Origin: Microcaldota archaeon
GTDB lineage: Archaea; Micrarchaeota; Micrarchaeia; Micrarchaeales; CABMGC01
Direction of reading: 5' to 3'
Assembly (NCBI GenBank): GCA_021804105.1
Contig: JAJZKP010000008.1
Span: forward strand, 1 to 36,752
Length of the DNA: 36,752 nt
The notes beneath the pieces are model-generated. The model searched no databases. It had not been told where the DNA came from and saw only the letters and a program-made list of their open reading frames with translations. This document shows, in pieces, positions 1 through 8,182 of the stretch (positions are counted from its first letter, which is position 1; every line of letters begins with the position of its first letter). The translations under genes and the position numbers were made by a program.

Positions 1-2485
1 TTGTCGAGAGTGCCGTGTTGCTCGATGTGACAGGTCCTACCACGAACTGCAATGTGTCTACAGTCTTAGCCAGATCGAATGTATCGGTCGTTGGCGTGAT
101 TGATGCCACAGTGCTTCCGCGTTCTGTCCTGAAGCCTGACCTCACTGCAAATGAGCCTGCGCCTGTTGAGCTGGTGTACGTCACGTTGTTGTGCTGCGTG
201 CCACCTGCGGTGTAGTTCACCTGGAAGAGCGGCTCTGCAGTGTTCCCTCCAGTGTTGTTGAAGAGACCAAAGCTTAGCTGATCCTCTGCAAGCGAGTTTG
301 TTGGCACCGCAAGTTCGTTCACAGAATATGTGAAGTACTGCCCTACGCCCACGTTAGGCTGCGTTCCAGTAGCATTAGCTGCTATAGTGAACGGCTGGCT
401 TGGCTGCCCAGGCTGGTTGTAGTTCACAGTGTTGCCCGTGGCAAGTTCCTCGTAAGGATAGTTCTTGCCTGAGACCGAGTAGAGCACCGTAGGGCTTGCT
501 GCGTTTATCAGCTTTGCCATAGTCACCAGCGAGTTTGTAGCTCCTTCAACCGTCACACTCAACCCTCCTGGAGGGAGCGGACCTGATGGGATCAGCTTTA
601 TTCCAGTCACGTTGTACATGTTGGTCGTTGCAAGATTCTGAGTCTGGCTGTTCGAGGTGAACGTGACCGTTCCCTGAACGCCGGAGCCAGTAGAGGTTGT
701 ACCGAGTACCTGGACCTGAAGCTGGTGGGTCGGTGTAACGTAGTTGCCTGCAACTCCATTGCCGGCTACATACGAGAGCACCACTGCTAGAGCATTGCCT
801 CCGGTAAGCCCGTTTGCAACCTGGCTGAAGACATATGGAGTCAAGTCATATGTCACGCTGCTGCTCGAGGTACCTGCGAATGTGAACGCGTTTGGTATCT
901 GGCTTGTCACTGTGAGCAGCTGTGCAGGTTCTGTTACGTTTGTTGCTCCTGCAGCCGTTGCGCCAACGTAGCTTGCACTTGTGCCAAGGTTGTCAGTGTA
1001 CTGCTCGGTTGCCTGGTAGCTTGTTGAGAATGTCACAGGGTCGTAGTTGTTGCCCAGTGTGTCACCAACGAATGTTACCTTGTACCTTGCAGGGTTCGGT
1101 ATGAAGGTGAAGCTCTGCCCGGGAGACAGTGTCGTAGGCGAAGTGTTGTATAGCACTATGCCCTGAAGTGCGTCACCAGCTCCGCTCGTCGATGTGTTTG
1201 TCCAGAGCAGGTTTACGTCCCATCCCTTGTCTCCAGTCTGGTTGAAGGCTGAACCATCCCTTACCTGAACCAGGTTGGAGTAGAGCTGAACCTTAGCCCA
1301 CTTCTGGTATGCGTACAATCCAGCAAAGGTCTGGTTCACGTGCACATAGAGTACATGTCCAGTGACATTGAACTTCTGTGTAGTGAACGGAGCCATCTGC
1401 GTTACGTTGGTTAGAACGCCGTTGTAGTAAACGTTGAGAGCTGCATTGGACAAGCCATTCGAGTTAGGCTGACCCAAGTCAGTAACCTGGACGTTGAATC
1501 CACCAACGCTTGAGTTGGATACGTTCTGGCCCACATATACTGTGTGGAGAGGCGTCAATGAAGATGCCAGCCACATGGATCCGCCATGTTCTACATTCTG
1601 GTTAGCTACAGTAGTCTTACTGCCAGTTGCATTGACTATTGTCCAATTCTCGCCGAGGAGCTGGATTGGCACGTTTATGTTTGTTGCGCCATTCGTCGAT
1701 GTGTTCTGTATTGGCTTTGAGAACGTTGCTTCGTATGCACCGCCAGTGTTCAGGAGCTGGAAGTTGTTCACTCCAGACTGCTGGTTGAACACAGGGAATC
1801 CTGTTAGCCAGAGTTCCTCGCTCTCTCCGTTTCCTCCAAAGTTGCTCGCAAGAGCAGGGAGCTGTGCGCTCGTTACCTGGAGGATGTTATCATTGTTCGG
1901 TGAGCCCGATGAGAATGAGCTAAACGTGACTCCGCCACCATTGTAGTTATATACTACTGAAGTTGATGTAGGCACGCTTCCCGCACTTGTGTACGGGCTT
2001 GCAGCAGGAGATGCTGTCAATGACGTTGACTCTGGGTATGCATATTGCGCCGAAGATGTCTGCAATGACTTTGTGTATTGCAGCGCGTTCAGCTGGACTG
2101 CCCTGTTGAGGACAGAACCTATCAGCGCTTGGAATCCATATGATCCGCTAGGCGCAGACAAGCCCTTCTCTCCGAGCCAGACCTGCTGGTTTGTTATCTT
2201 GCACGTAGGTGTTCCGCCGCAGCTCAGAACGCTATTCGCGTTTGTAACTGTTGCGGTGACATTCTGCGTAGTCAGCGCGAGGTTTCCTATGACTGCAGCT
2301 ATGTTAGCCGCAACCACTCCGTCGGAAGGCGCTGCCGCATGTCCCACGACAATCTGCACTACTGGTTGCCCTTGGTTGTTTATTATCGGCACGTTACCAA
2401 ATGTAACGCCCTGTCCTGCAACCGCAAGACCCATTACCAAACTGGCCGCTACCGCGGCTATTCTCTTCGCGTTTAGACTTTTCAT
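1..2485 (-). CDS. S-layer-like surface protein, C-terminus beyond the left window edge (partial)
   Basis: Minus-strand ORF starting ATG at 2485 and reading to the window edge (about 828 codons in the translated stretches). N-terminus MKSLNAKRIAAVAASLVMGLAVAGQGVTFGNVPIINNQGQPVVQIVVGHAAAPSDGVVAANIAAVIGNLAL resembles archaeal S-layer N-termini (signal peptide, then VVG..A..SDGV.AANIAA.IG). Body is rich in N, T, S, G and sequons. Absent from the ORF track because no stop lies in the window. Confidence 0.85.
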   Translation of the reverse strand, partial: MKSLNAKRIAAVAASLVMGLAVAGQGVTFGNVPIINNQGQPVVQIVVGHAAAPSDGVVAANIAAVIGNLALTTQNVTATVTNANSVLSCGGTPTCKITNQQVWLGEKGLSAPSGSYGFQALIGSVLNRAVQLNALQYTKSLQTSSAQYAYPESTSLTASPAASPYTSAGSVPTSTSVVYNYNGGGVTFSSFSSGSPNNDNILQVTSAQLPALASNFGGNGESEELWLTGFPVFNQQSGVNNFQLLNTGGAYEATFSKPIQNTSTNGATNINVPIQLLGENWTIVNATGSKTTVANQNVEHGGSMWLASSLTPLHTVYVGQNVSNSSVGGFNVQVTDLGQPNSNGLSNAALNVYYNGVLTNVTQMAPFTTQKFNVTGHVLYVHVNQTFAGLYAYQKWAKVQLYSNLVQVRDGSAFNQTGDKGWDVNLLWTNTSTSGAGDALQGIVLYNTSPTTLSPGQSFTFIPNPARYKVTFVGDTLGNNYDPVTFSTSYQATEQYTDNLGTSASYVGATAAGATNVTEPAQLLTVTSQIPNAFTFAGTSSSSVTYDLTPYVFSQVANGLTGGNALAVVLSYVAGNGVAGNYVTPTHQLQVQVLGTTSTGSGVQGTVTFTSNSQTQNLATTNMYNVTGIKLIPSGPLPPGGLSVTVEGATNSLVTMAKLINAASPTVLYSVSGKNYPYEELATGNTVNYNQPGQPSQPFTIAANATGTQPNVGVGQYFTYSVNELAVPTNSLAEDQLSFGLFNNTGGNTAEPLFQVNYTAGGTQHNNVTYTSSTGAGSFAVRSGFRTERGSTVASITPTTDTFDLAKTVDTLQFVVGPVTSSNTALST

Positions 2486-2562
2486 TCTATCACTTAATAT
2501 TCGGTTTTAATAGGAAATGTAAGGTTTTTAAACCCTCCGCAATATTTAACTTTTTGTTAACA

Positions 2563-2682
2563 TATTGTTCGTCAATTGTTCCATGCCTGTTCACTAGACA
2601 GCGTAGAAAACGCGTAATTTGGCTCTTTCTCACGCTTGCAGAGGATCTTGATTGCGACATGTACAGCGATTGACGAACAGTA
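2563..2682 (+). ncRNA. candidate structured RNA (long-range 18-bp stem with internal hairpins)
   Basis: TATTGTTCGTCAATTGTT (2563-2580) pairs with AACAGTA-side arm AGCGATTGACGAACAGTA (2665-2682); the core GTTCGTCAAT/ATTGACGAAC is perfect. G-U pairs form only if + strand RNA is made. Smaller hairpins lie inside. Confidence 0.35.
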
Positions 2683-2780
2683 ACGGTTAGACGATTCACG
2701 TTGCTTATGCCCATTGCATCGATACATATTGTTACAATGATGTATATAAGCATGTCAGCATGCGCAGGGAACCTGCAAAA

Positions 2781-2789
2781 GGTTAAATA
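2781..2789 (+). promoter_or_regulatory. TATA-like element for pth2
   Basis: GGTTAAATA about 27 nt upstream of ATG 2812, consistent with leaderless initiation. Confidence 0.4.
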
Positions 2790-2811
2790 GATTCCTTTGG
2801 AAAGGCTAACC

Positions 2812-3177
2812 ATGGAGAGAGGAGAGGAACTCAAGCAAGTCATAATCATAAGGAAGGATCTCAATATGGGAATGGGAAAGACGGTTGCGCAGGGATCCCA
2901 TGCCTCGCTGATGAGCTACCTCGAGGCAACAAGAATTGACGGTAAGATTGCAAGTGCCTGGATAGCTGCAGGGGAGAAGAAGATAGTGCTTAAGGTGGAG
3001 AGCGAAGAGGCTTTGAAGAGGCTCTCTGAAGCATTCAAGTATAAGAAGATACCATGCGCCCTGGTCACAGATGCGGGCCTTACCGAACTGCCTCCTGGCA
3101 CTGTTACCGCGCTTGGGATAGGACCTTGGAGAAGCAGTGAGATAGACATGTTCACTTCGGGGCTGAAGCTGCTCTAG
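2812..3177 (+). CDS. pth2: peptidyl-tRNA hydrolase, Pth2 family
   Basis: KQVIIIRKDLNMGMGKTVAQGSHASLMSYL and LVTDAGLTELPPGTVTALGIGP are Pth2 hallmarks. The ORF track starts at TTG 2797, but ATG 2812 fits the upstream TATA better. Confidence 0.93.
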   Translation: MERGEELKQVIIIRKDLNMGMGKTVAQGSHASLMSYLEATRIDGKIASAWIAAGEKKIVLKVESEEALKRLSEAFKYKKIPCALVTDAGLTELPPGTVTALGIGPWRSSEIDMFTSGLKLL

Positions 3178-3601
3178 GCTTTTCATGAGACGCAGCTTTG
3201 TTCATAGCATCCTCTACAGAATTGATACGCAACAGCTCCCCGCCTTCTTTACGCACTGTAGCATCAATTATTCTCTTCTTCTCACTTATCTTCTTGAGCT
3301 CTTCTGCCAGCACATATAGGCCGCGTATCTTGGGGCCGAACTTGAGGCTGGCTTTCAGTTCCGCGTGCTCATCGTTTGGCCGCCTCTCGGCATATTCTGC
3401 ACGGTCAGCGATCAGGTCGGTAAGGTACCTGAATTCCCTCGGAGGAAGGTACTTCCTAGCAGTATCGATCTCTTCAATGGTTAGAGGGGTATCCCAGGAC
3501 CTTGCACTGGGAGCCGCTTCTGATCTAGGTGCAGGCAGCGTAGCTTCAGGAGCTCTCGAGCCTTGCCCAGCGCCAACCGATCGCATTACTGTTCCGGCCA
3601 T
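3152..3601 (-). CDS. hypothetical protein (Ala/Pro-rich N-terminus, helical charged C-terminal region)
   Basis: 149-aa ORF with plausible composition; convergent with pth2 with a short 3' overlap. No family recognised. Confidence 0.55.
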   Translation of the reverse strand: MAGTVMRSVGAGQGSRAPEATLPAPRSEAAPSARSWDTPLTIEEIDTARKYLPPREFRYLTDLIADRAEYAERRPNDEHAELKASLKFGPKIRGLYVLAEELKKISEKKRIIDATVRKEGGELLRINSVEDAMNKAASHEKPRAASAPK

Positions 3602-3663
3602 ACCAATCTACTGATAGTTGCTTGGATATGGCGCTTTATAAGAATTTTCTGCGAATGCCTTGT

Positions 3664-4572
3664 TCACACGTAAGTAAGCCATTGTGCATATTCGCTCTCC
3701 CTGCCATGCACTATTCCAGAGAACTTGTCCGCAAGCATCTTCGTTATCGGACCCTGCTTTCCATTGCCAATCTTCCGCGAGTCCACGGATACTATAGGGG
3801 TTATCTCTGCTGCCGTTCCGGTGAAGAATGCCTCATCGCATGTGTAGAGTTCCTCCCTGTGGATCATGCGCTCCTCGGTTTCCAGGCCCATCGATTCCGC
3901 TATCTTCAGCATAGAGTCACGCGTTATGCCGAGCAATATGTCAGAATCCTTGGACGGGGTCAGCACCCTGCCATCCTCTACAAGGAAGATATTCTCGCCT
4001 GGGCCTTCTGCCACATACCCGTCCGGGGAGAGAAGTATGGCCTCATCGCTTCCGGAGAGCTTTGCCTCAAGCGATGCAAGTATAGAGTTTGCATAATTTC
4101 CAGAGAGTTTGGCTTCTGGTGGCAGCACATACGAGTTCATCCTCTGCCATGACGAGATCTTGCACCTTATCCCTTTATCCTTGTCAGTGAAATAGTTCCC
4201 GAATTCGAGAGCGGCAATGGCGACGCTCACCTTCTTTCCCAGGACGGAGAGCCCTATCCTGTTGTCGTTGTAGAACGCGAACGGCCGTATGTAACAGCTC
4301 TGGAGTTTGTTCTTCCTTACTACAGATATTATCGCTTCCTCAATCTCGTGTTGACTCATTCCCAGATCCATGCCAACTATCTTGGCGCTGCGCATGAATC
4401 TTCTTGAGTGCTCGCCGAGCCTGAAGATTGCAGGACCCTTGTCTGTAGAGTAGGCGCGTATTCCCTCGAAGACCCCGCTGCCGTACTGCAGCGAGTGCGT
4501 AAGAAGATGCACATTTGCCTTTCTGAAATCAACGAACTTGTTGTCCATCCAGACATACTGCTTGTTTGCCAT
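3664..4572 (-). CDS. ilvE: branched-chain amino acid aminotransferase (class IV PLP aminotransferase)
   Basis: MANKQYVWMDNKFVDFRKANVHLLTHSLQYGSGVFEGIRAY... and EGPGENIFLVEDGRVLTP...GITRDSMLKIAESMG are BCAT motifs. ORF can extend to 4587. Confidence 0.92.
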   Translation of the reverse strand: MANKQYVWMDNKFVDFRKANVHLLTHSLQYGSGVFEGIRAYSTDKGPAIFRLGEHSRRFMRSAKIVGMDLGMSQHEIEEAIISVVRKNKLQSCYIRPFAFYNDNRIGLSVLGKKVSVAIAALEFGNYFTDKDKGIRCKISSWQRMNSYVLPPEAKLSGNYANSILASLEAKLSGSDEAILLSPDGYVAEGPGENIFLVEDGRVLTPSKDSDILLGITRDSMLKIAESMGLETEERMIHREELYTCDEAFFTGTAAEITPIVSVDSRKIGNGKQGPITKMLADKFSGIVHGRESEYAQWLTYV

Positions 4573-4688
4573 GCTTCCATCTCCCAAACAAAGGATAAAA
4601 GGCTTTCTGCACGCATGCTGCTCTTCTCCTACCGTTTAATATTTCTTATTACATATACTATAACTGCACAAGATGGCATGGTGTATTA

Positions 4689-5339
4689 ATGGAAGAGATA
4701 GAATGGATAGGGCATGCCTCGTTCCTGCTCAGGATAAATGGGAAGAACGTGTACATAGACCCGTTTAAGCTTGACAGCGTCAATGACCATGCTGACATTA
4801 TCCTTATAACGCATCCCCATTTCGACCATTTCGACGTAGAGAGCATAAGGAAAGTGGCTGACAAGAATACGCTTGTATTTGTTCCAAAAGAGATAGTGGA
4901 TAAGGTGCCTGTCGGAAAGGCCACAGGAGTTGAGCCTAACAAGAAGTACAGTGCATTGGGCATAGAATTCAGGACGGTGCCAGCATACAACGTAGTTAAG
5001 GAGAGGCTGGACAAGCATCCAAAACAGAACGGTTGGGTAGGTTACATAATAAATGTGAATGGAAAGTTGCTTTACCATCCTGGCGACACTGACTTCATAG
5101 AGGAGATGAAGGGCCTAAAAGTAGACATTGCGCTTTTGCCGATGAGCGGTACTTATACAATGGATGTAAACCAGGCGATAGATGCTGCAAAAGCCATCGA
5201 GGCTGCGCAATACATACCCATGCATTACAAGATGGTCCTTGGAAAGGACGGATCGAGGAAAGCCGAGAAGCTTTTTAAGGAGAAGGTGGGTAAAGCGGTC
5301 TTCTTGGAAGAGGTGCAGGAGGCCGAGTACTCTTTCTGA
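4689..5339 (+). CDS. UPF0173-type metal-dependent hydrolase (metallo-beta-lactamase fold)
   Basis: EWIGHASFLLRINGKNVYIDPF, THPHFDHFD, LYHPGDTDFIEEMK, IPMHYKM motifs. Confidence 0.9.
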   Translation: MEEIEWIGHASFLLRINGKNVYIDPFKLDSVNDHADIILITHPHFDHFDVESIRKVADKNTLVFVPKEIVDKVPVGKATGVEPNKKYSALGIEFRTVPAYNVVKERLDKHPKQNGWVGYIINVNGKLLYHPGDTDFIEEMKGLKVDIALLPMSGTYTMDVNQAIDAAKAIEAAQYIPMHYKMVLGKDGSRKAEKLFKEKVGKAVFLEEVQEAEYSF

Positions 5340-5348
5340 ATTCAATAT

Positions 5349-5747
5349 CTAGAGATATCTTATCTTCTCGTTCTTGAGGCAACTGAAGTCTTTATCCCTT
5401 GTCATTAGGAGCTCGCTATGGGAAAGGGCAATGCCTGCTATAAGTATATCGTTTTCATTTATTTTTTTTCCTTGTCCACCTAAATTCCTGTATATTCGTG
5501 AGGATTCTGCAGCAGCTGCGCTGTCGAAAGCATATATCTTGACCGCTGACAGAAACTCTTGCGCTACTTCTCTTTTCAACATGTCAGGATGCCTTGTGAG
5601 TTCATATTCGGTAATTGCAGTGGTTGAGAGTTTCTCTTCTTTAGCATATGCTTTTATTATTTCTACAATGCCCTTGTCGCCTTTCAGGTAGTCTATTATA
5701 ACACTAGTATCTAAGCAGACCGTATTACCACCAACATCACCAATCAA
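5349..5747 (-). CDS. vapC: PIN-domain ribonuclease toxin, VapC-like
   Basis: CLDTSVIIDYLKGD, ITEYEL, NENDILIAGIALSHSELLMTRDKDF: PIN acidic residues in order. Confidence 0.85.
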   Translation of the reverse strand: MIGDVGGNTVCLDTSVIIDYLKGDKGIVEIIKAYAKEEKLSTTAITEYELTRHPDMLKREVAQEFLSAVKIYAFDSAAAAESSRIYRNLGGQGKKINENDILIAGIALSHSELLMTRDKDFSCLKNEKIRYL

Positions 5748-5967
5748 ACTCCCTTCCAGAATTTCTCTTCCTCTCTTCGGCTATGGTCTTCTTGAGTGCC
5801 GTAAGTTTTTGGCTGTCTTTTTTGAGCGCTCCGGCAAGCTCCATTACTTTCTTATTGTCCTTGTCAAAGCCCACTCTCTCTTTTATGAACTCGGAAAAAC
5901 TCTTATCCCCCTTAAGTCTTGATAATTCTTCATATACGTCATCCGATATAGATATTTGCCTGGACAT
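5737..5967 (-). CDS. vapB: VapB-like antitoxin
   Basis: MSRQISISDDVYEELSRLKGDKSFSEFIKERVG resembles archaeal VapB/DUF217 antitoxins; overlaps the downstream PIN gene by 11 bp. Confidence 0.8.
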   Translation of the reverse strand: MSRQISISDDVYEELSRLKGDKSFSEFIKERVGFDKDNKKVMELAGALKKDSQKLTALKKTIAEERKRNSGREFDW

Positions 5968-6017
5968 TTTATCGTGTATGTATATGTATACATGAGTATT
6001 TATATATTTCGGCAGGA

Positions 6018-6788
6018 TCAGATTCTGGAGACAATCTCTGTTGAGAGTTCGGATAGCTGACTCGGTCGGAGCTTGAAGACTCGCTGGTCCTTCAGGCTTA
6101 TGGTTTCCATTATCCTTGACATTTCATCTTTTGTCTTCCCGAAGGAACTCCTGCTGTCCATCATCGCGCTCCTTATGGTCTTCTTCTTGTGCTGCATGAG
6201 CGCACTGATAATTGGCAAGGTCTTCCCATCGATCGCAGTGCCTAAGGGCTTGATATATATTATGGAGGAATCGACTAGTGGAATAGGCCTGAAATTGCCC
6301 CTCGGCACGTCGATTATCTTTGTAACGCGGAATGAGAGCGCAGTTATTACGCTGAGTCTAGAATATTCATGGGTATCCTCCTTGGCCAGCATGTGGTTAA
6401 CGAATTCCTTCTGCAGGCAGAGCACAGCCTGCATCTGCTTCTTTGAGAGCCATTCAATGACATAGCTGGAGAGCTGATATGGTATGTTAGCTATCATGAT
6501 GTCTATCTGGCCAGGGCCGAGGTCTTCGTCTGATATGTCAAGGAAGTCTTTGTTGATCAGCTTTAGTTTCTTGGACTTTATGCTTGCTGCAAGCGAATTA
6601 TAGAGCATCCTGTCCTTCTCAACTGCTATGACTTTCCTTGCTTTCTTCAGCAATGCCTTTGTAAGCATGCCCGGGCCCGGTCCTATCTCGAGTACTCTCT
6701 TCCCTATCGCATGCTCGGCCTCTATCTCAGCTATGTGCTGGTTGATGAGAAAGACCTGGCCGGTGCGGTGAATCCTTCTGTTCCTCAT
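6018..6788 (-). CDS. ksgA: rRNA small subunit adenine dimethyltransferase KsgA/Dim1
   Basis: GQVFLINQHIAEIEAEHAIGKRVLEIGPGPGMLTKALL, IMIANIPYQLSSYVIEWL, VDSSIIYI motifs. Confidence 0.93.
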   Translation of the reverse strand: MRNRRIHRTGQVFLINQHIAEIEAEHAIGKRVLEIGPGPGMLTKALLKKARKVIAVEKDRMLYNSLAASIKSKKLKLINKDFLDISDEDLGPGQIDIMIANIPYQLSSYVIEWLSKKQMQAVLCLQKEFVNHMLAKEDTHEYSRLSVITALSFRVTKIIDVPRGNFRPIPLVDSSIIYIKPLGTAIDGKTLPIISALMQHKKKTIRSAMMDSRSSFGKTKDEMSRIMETISLKDQRVFKLRPSQLSELSTEIVSRI

Positions 6789-6793
6789 GATTT

Positions 6794-7477
6794 CTATTTC
6801 ATGTAAGTTAGTATATATGTTATTCCGAAAAAGAACTCGCTGCTCTTAGCTTTATGGAAGTGCTTTGCCGAAAGAACCTTGAGGAATCCCTTTTTGTCGA
6901 ATGAGTTGGTGCTTCCCGGGAGCCACTTGTAGAGCTTCTTTCCGGTGAGCCATCCAAATATGCCCATGTATCCCAGGTATATGCGGAACATGGCCCTGTT
7001 GAGAAGGCCTTCAGGGGCAGATATGTCTGCTATGACCAGTATGCCGCCTTTCCTCAGCACGCGGTAGGACTCGCTGGCGAATCTTTCAAGGTCAAGGTTC
7101 TTCAGCGCAAACGTGCACACCACTGCATCGAAACTTCCGTCAGGATATTTCAGGCGTGATGAGTTGCCTTCCTCGAAATGCACGTTATCAAGGCCTTCTT
7201 TGCGGGCCTTGGCCTTGGCAGTGGAGAGCATGCGGGCATTTGCATCCATTGCAGTTACAGTAACGCTCTTGCCTATTGCATGCGCTGCCTTAGCCACGAG
7301 CATTGCGGTATCGCCGGTGCCAGTTGCTATGTCGAGCACCTTTCCGGGCTTTGCCTTCATGACCTCTTCTGCGACCCTCTTCCTCACTGATGAATCGGTG
7401 AAGAAGCTTAGGAGGTGGTTCGTGAAGTCATAGCTTTCGTGAGCCTCGGAATACATGGCCATGTTTTCCTTGTCCAA
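6794..7477 (-). CDS. UbiE/MenG-family C-methyltransferase (copy 1)
   Basis: YDFTNHLLSFFTDSSVRKRVAEEV..KVLDIATGTGDTAMLVAK and VVCTFALKNLDLERFASESYRVLRKGGILVIADIS. Confidence 0.88.
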   Translation of the reverse strand: MDKENMAMYSEAHESYDFTNHLLSFFTDSSVRKRVAEEVMKAKPGKVLDIATGTGDTAMLVAKAAHAIGKSVTVTAMDANARMLSTAKAKARKEGLDNVHFEEGNSSRLKYPDGSFDAVVCTFALKNLDLERFASESYRVLRKGGILVIADISAPEGLLNRAMFRIYLGYMGIFGWLTGKKLYKWLPGSTNSFDKKGFLKVLSAKHFHKAKSSEFFFGITYILTYMK

Positions 7478-7485
7478 TAGCGCAC

Positions 7486-8181
7486 CTACTTGTTTCCGGT
7501 AACAATGAATGCGGCTCCGGTTATCTCGTTGCCGAGCCTTATGTTCTTGAACCCGGCTTCCTTTAGTACCCTTACGAAGTTGGCTTTGTCGAATCTGCTA
7601 GTGCTATACACAAGCCAGTCGAATGCGTTCTTGTCCTCTAGTGCGCCTATCCAGCTGATTGCACCCCAGTATGCGCGGATGACTGCCCTGTTCAATGGAG
7701 TATCAGGCCTGCCCATATCCATGAAGACGAATTTTCCGCCGGGTTTGAGCACACGCCTTGCCTCGCTGGCAAACTTCTCCAGACTGTCCACGTTGCGCAG
7801 CGCAAACGTAGAGGTAACTACATCGAAACTGTTGTCAGGATAGCGAAGCTTCATGGCATCGCCGCGCTCTATTGCTATATTAAGCCCCAGCCGCTTGGCC
7901 TTTCCCTTTGCAACTGAGAGCATGTTCTTGTTGAAGTCCATCGCAGTTATGCTTATCTCCTTGCCTCTCTTCCCGGCTAGCCTTAATATTTCCAGTGGAA
8001 GCTCTCCTGTGCCTGTTGCTATGTCGAGCAGTTTGTAGCTCTGCTTGCCTATCATAGCCTGTGATGCCGCATCCTTGCGCCAGAGCTTAATGATGCCCAG
8101 GCTCGATACCGTATTGACACGGTCGTAACCCTTTGCCACGTCCGTGAATATTTTGTCTATTTTTTTGCTCATGCAAGTCAC
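7486..8181 (-). CDS. UbiE/MenG-family C-methyltransferase (copy 2)
   Basis: FTDVAKGYDRVNTVSSLGIIKLWRKDA, LLDIATGTGELPLEIL, TSTFALRNVDSLEKFASEARRVLKPGGKFVFMDMG. Confidence 0.9.
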   Translation of the reverse strand: MTCMSKKIDKIFTDVAKGYDRVNTVSSLGIIKLWRKDAASQAMIGKQSYKLLDIATGTGELPLEILRLAGKRGKEISITAMDFNKNMLSVAKGKAKRLGLNIAIERGDAMKLRYPDNSFDVVTSTFALRNVDSLEKFASEARRVLKPGGKFVFMDMGRPDTPLNRAVIRAYWGAISWIGALEDKNAFDWLVYSTSRFDKANFVRVLKEAGFKNIRLGNEITGAAFIVTGNK

Positions 8182-8182
8182 T

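Noticed and set aside
15-2510. Plus-strand ORFs 15..215, 744..971, 922..1104, 1494..1946, 1989..2510
   Set aside because: Antisense to a long continuous minus-strand S-layer-like reading frame; their translations show no family features.
2490-2864. Minus-strand ORF of 124 aa
   Set aside because: Spans an AT-rich intergenic region and overlaps the pth2 start; no recognisable protein features.
2806-3186. Minus-strand ORFs 2806..3186 and 2916..3155
   Set aside because: Antisense shadows of the clear pth2 gene.
3622-4152. Plus-strand 176-aa ORF
   Set aside because: Antisense to the well-supported aminotransferase gene.
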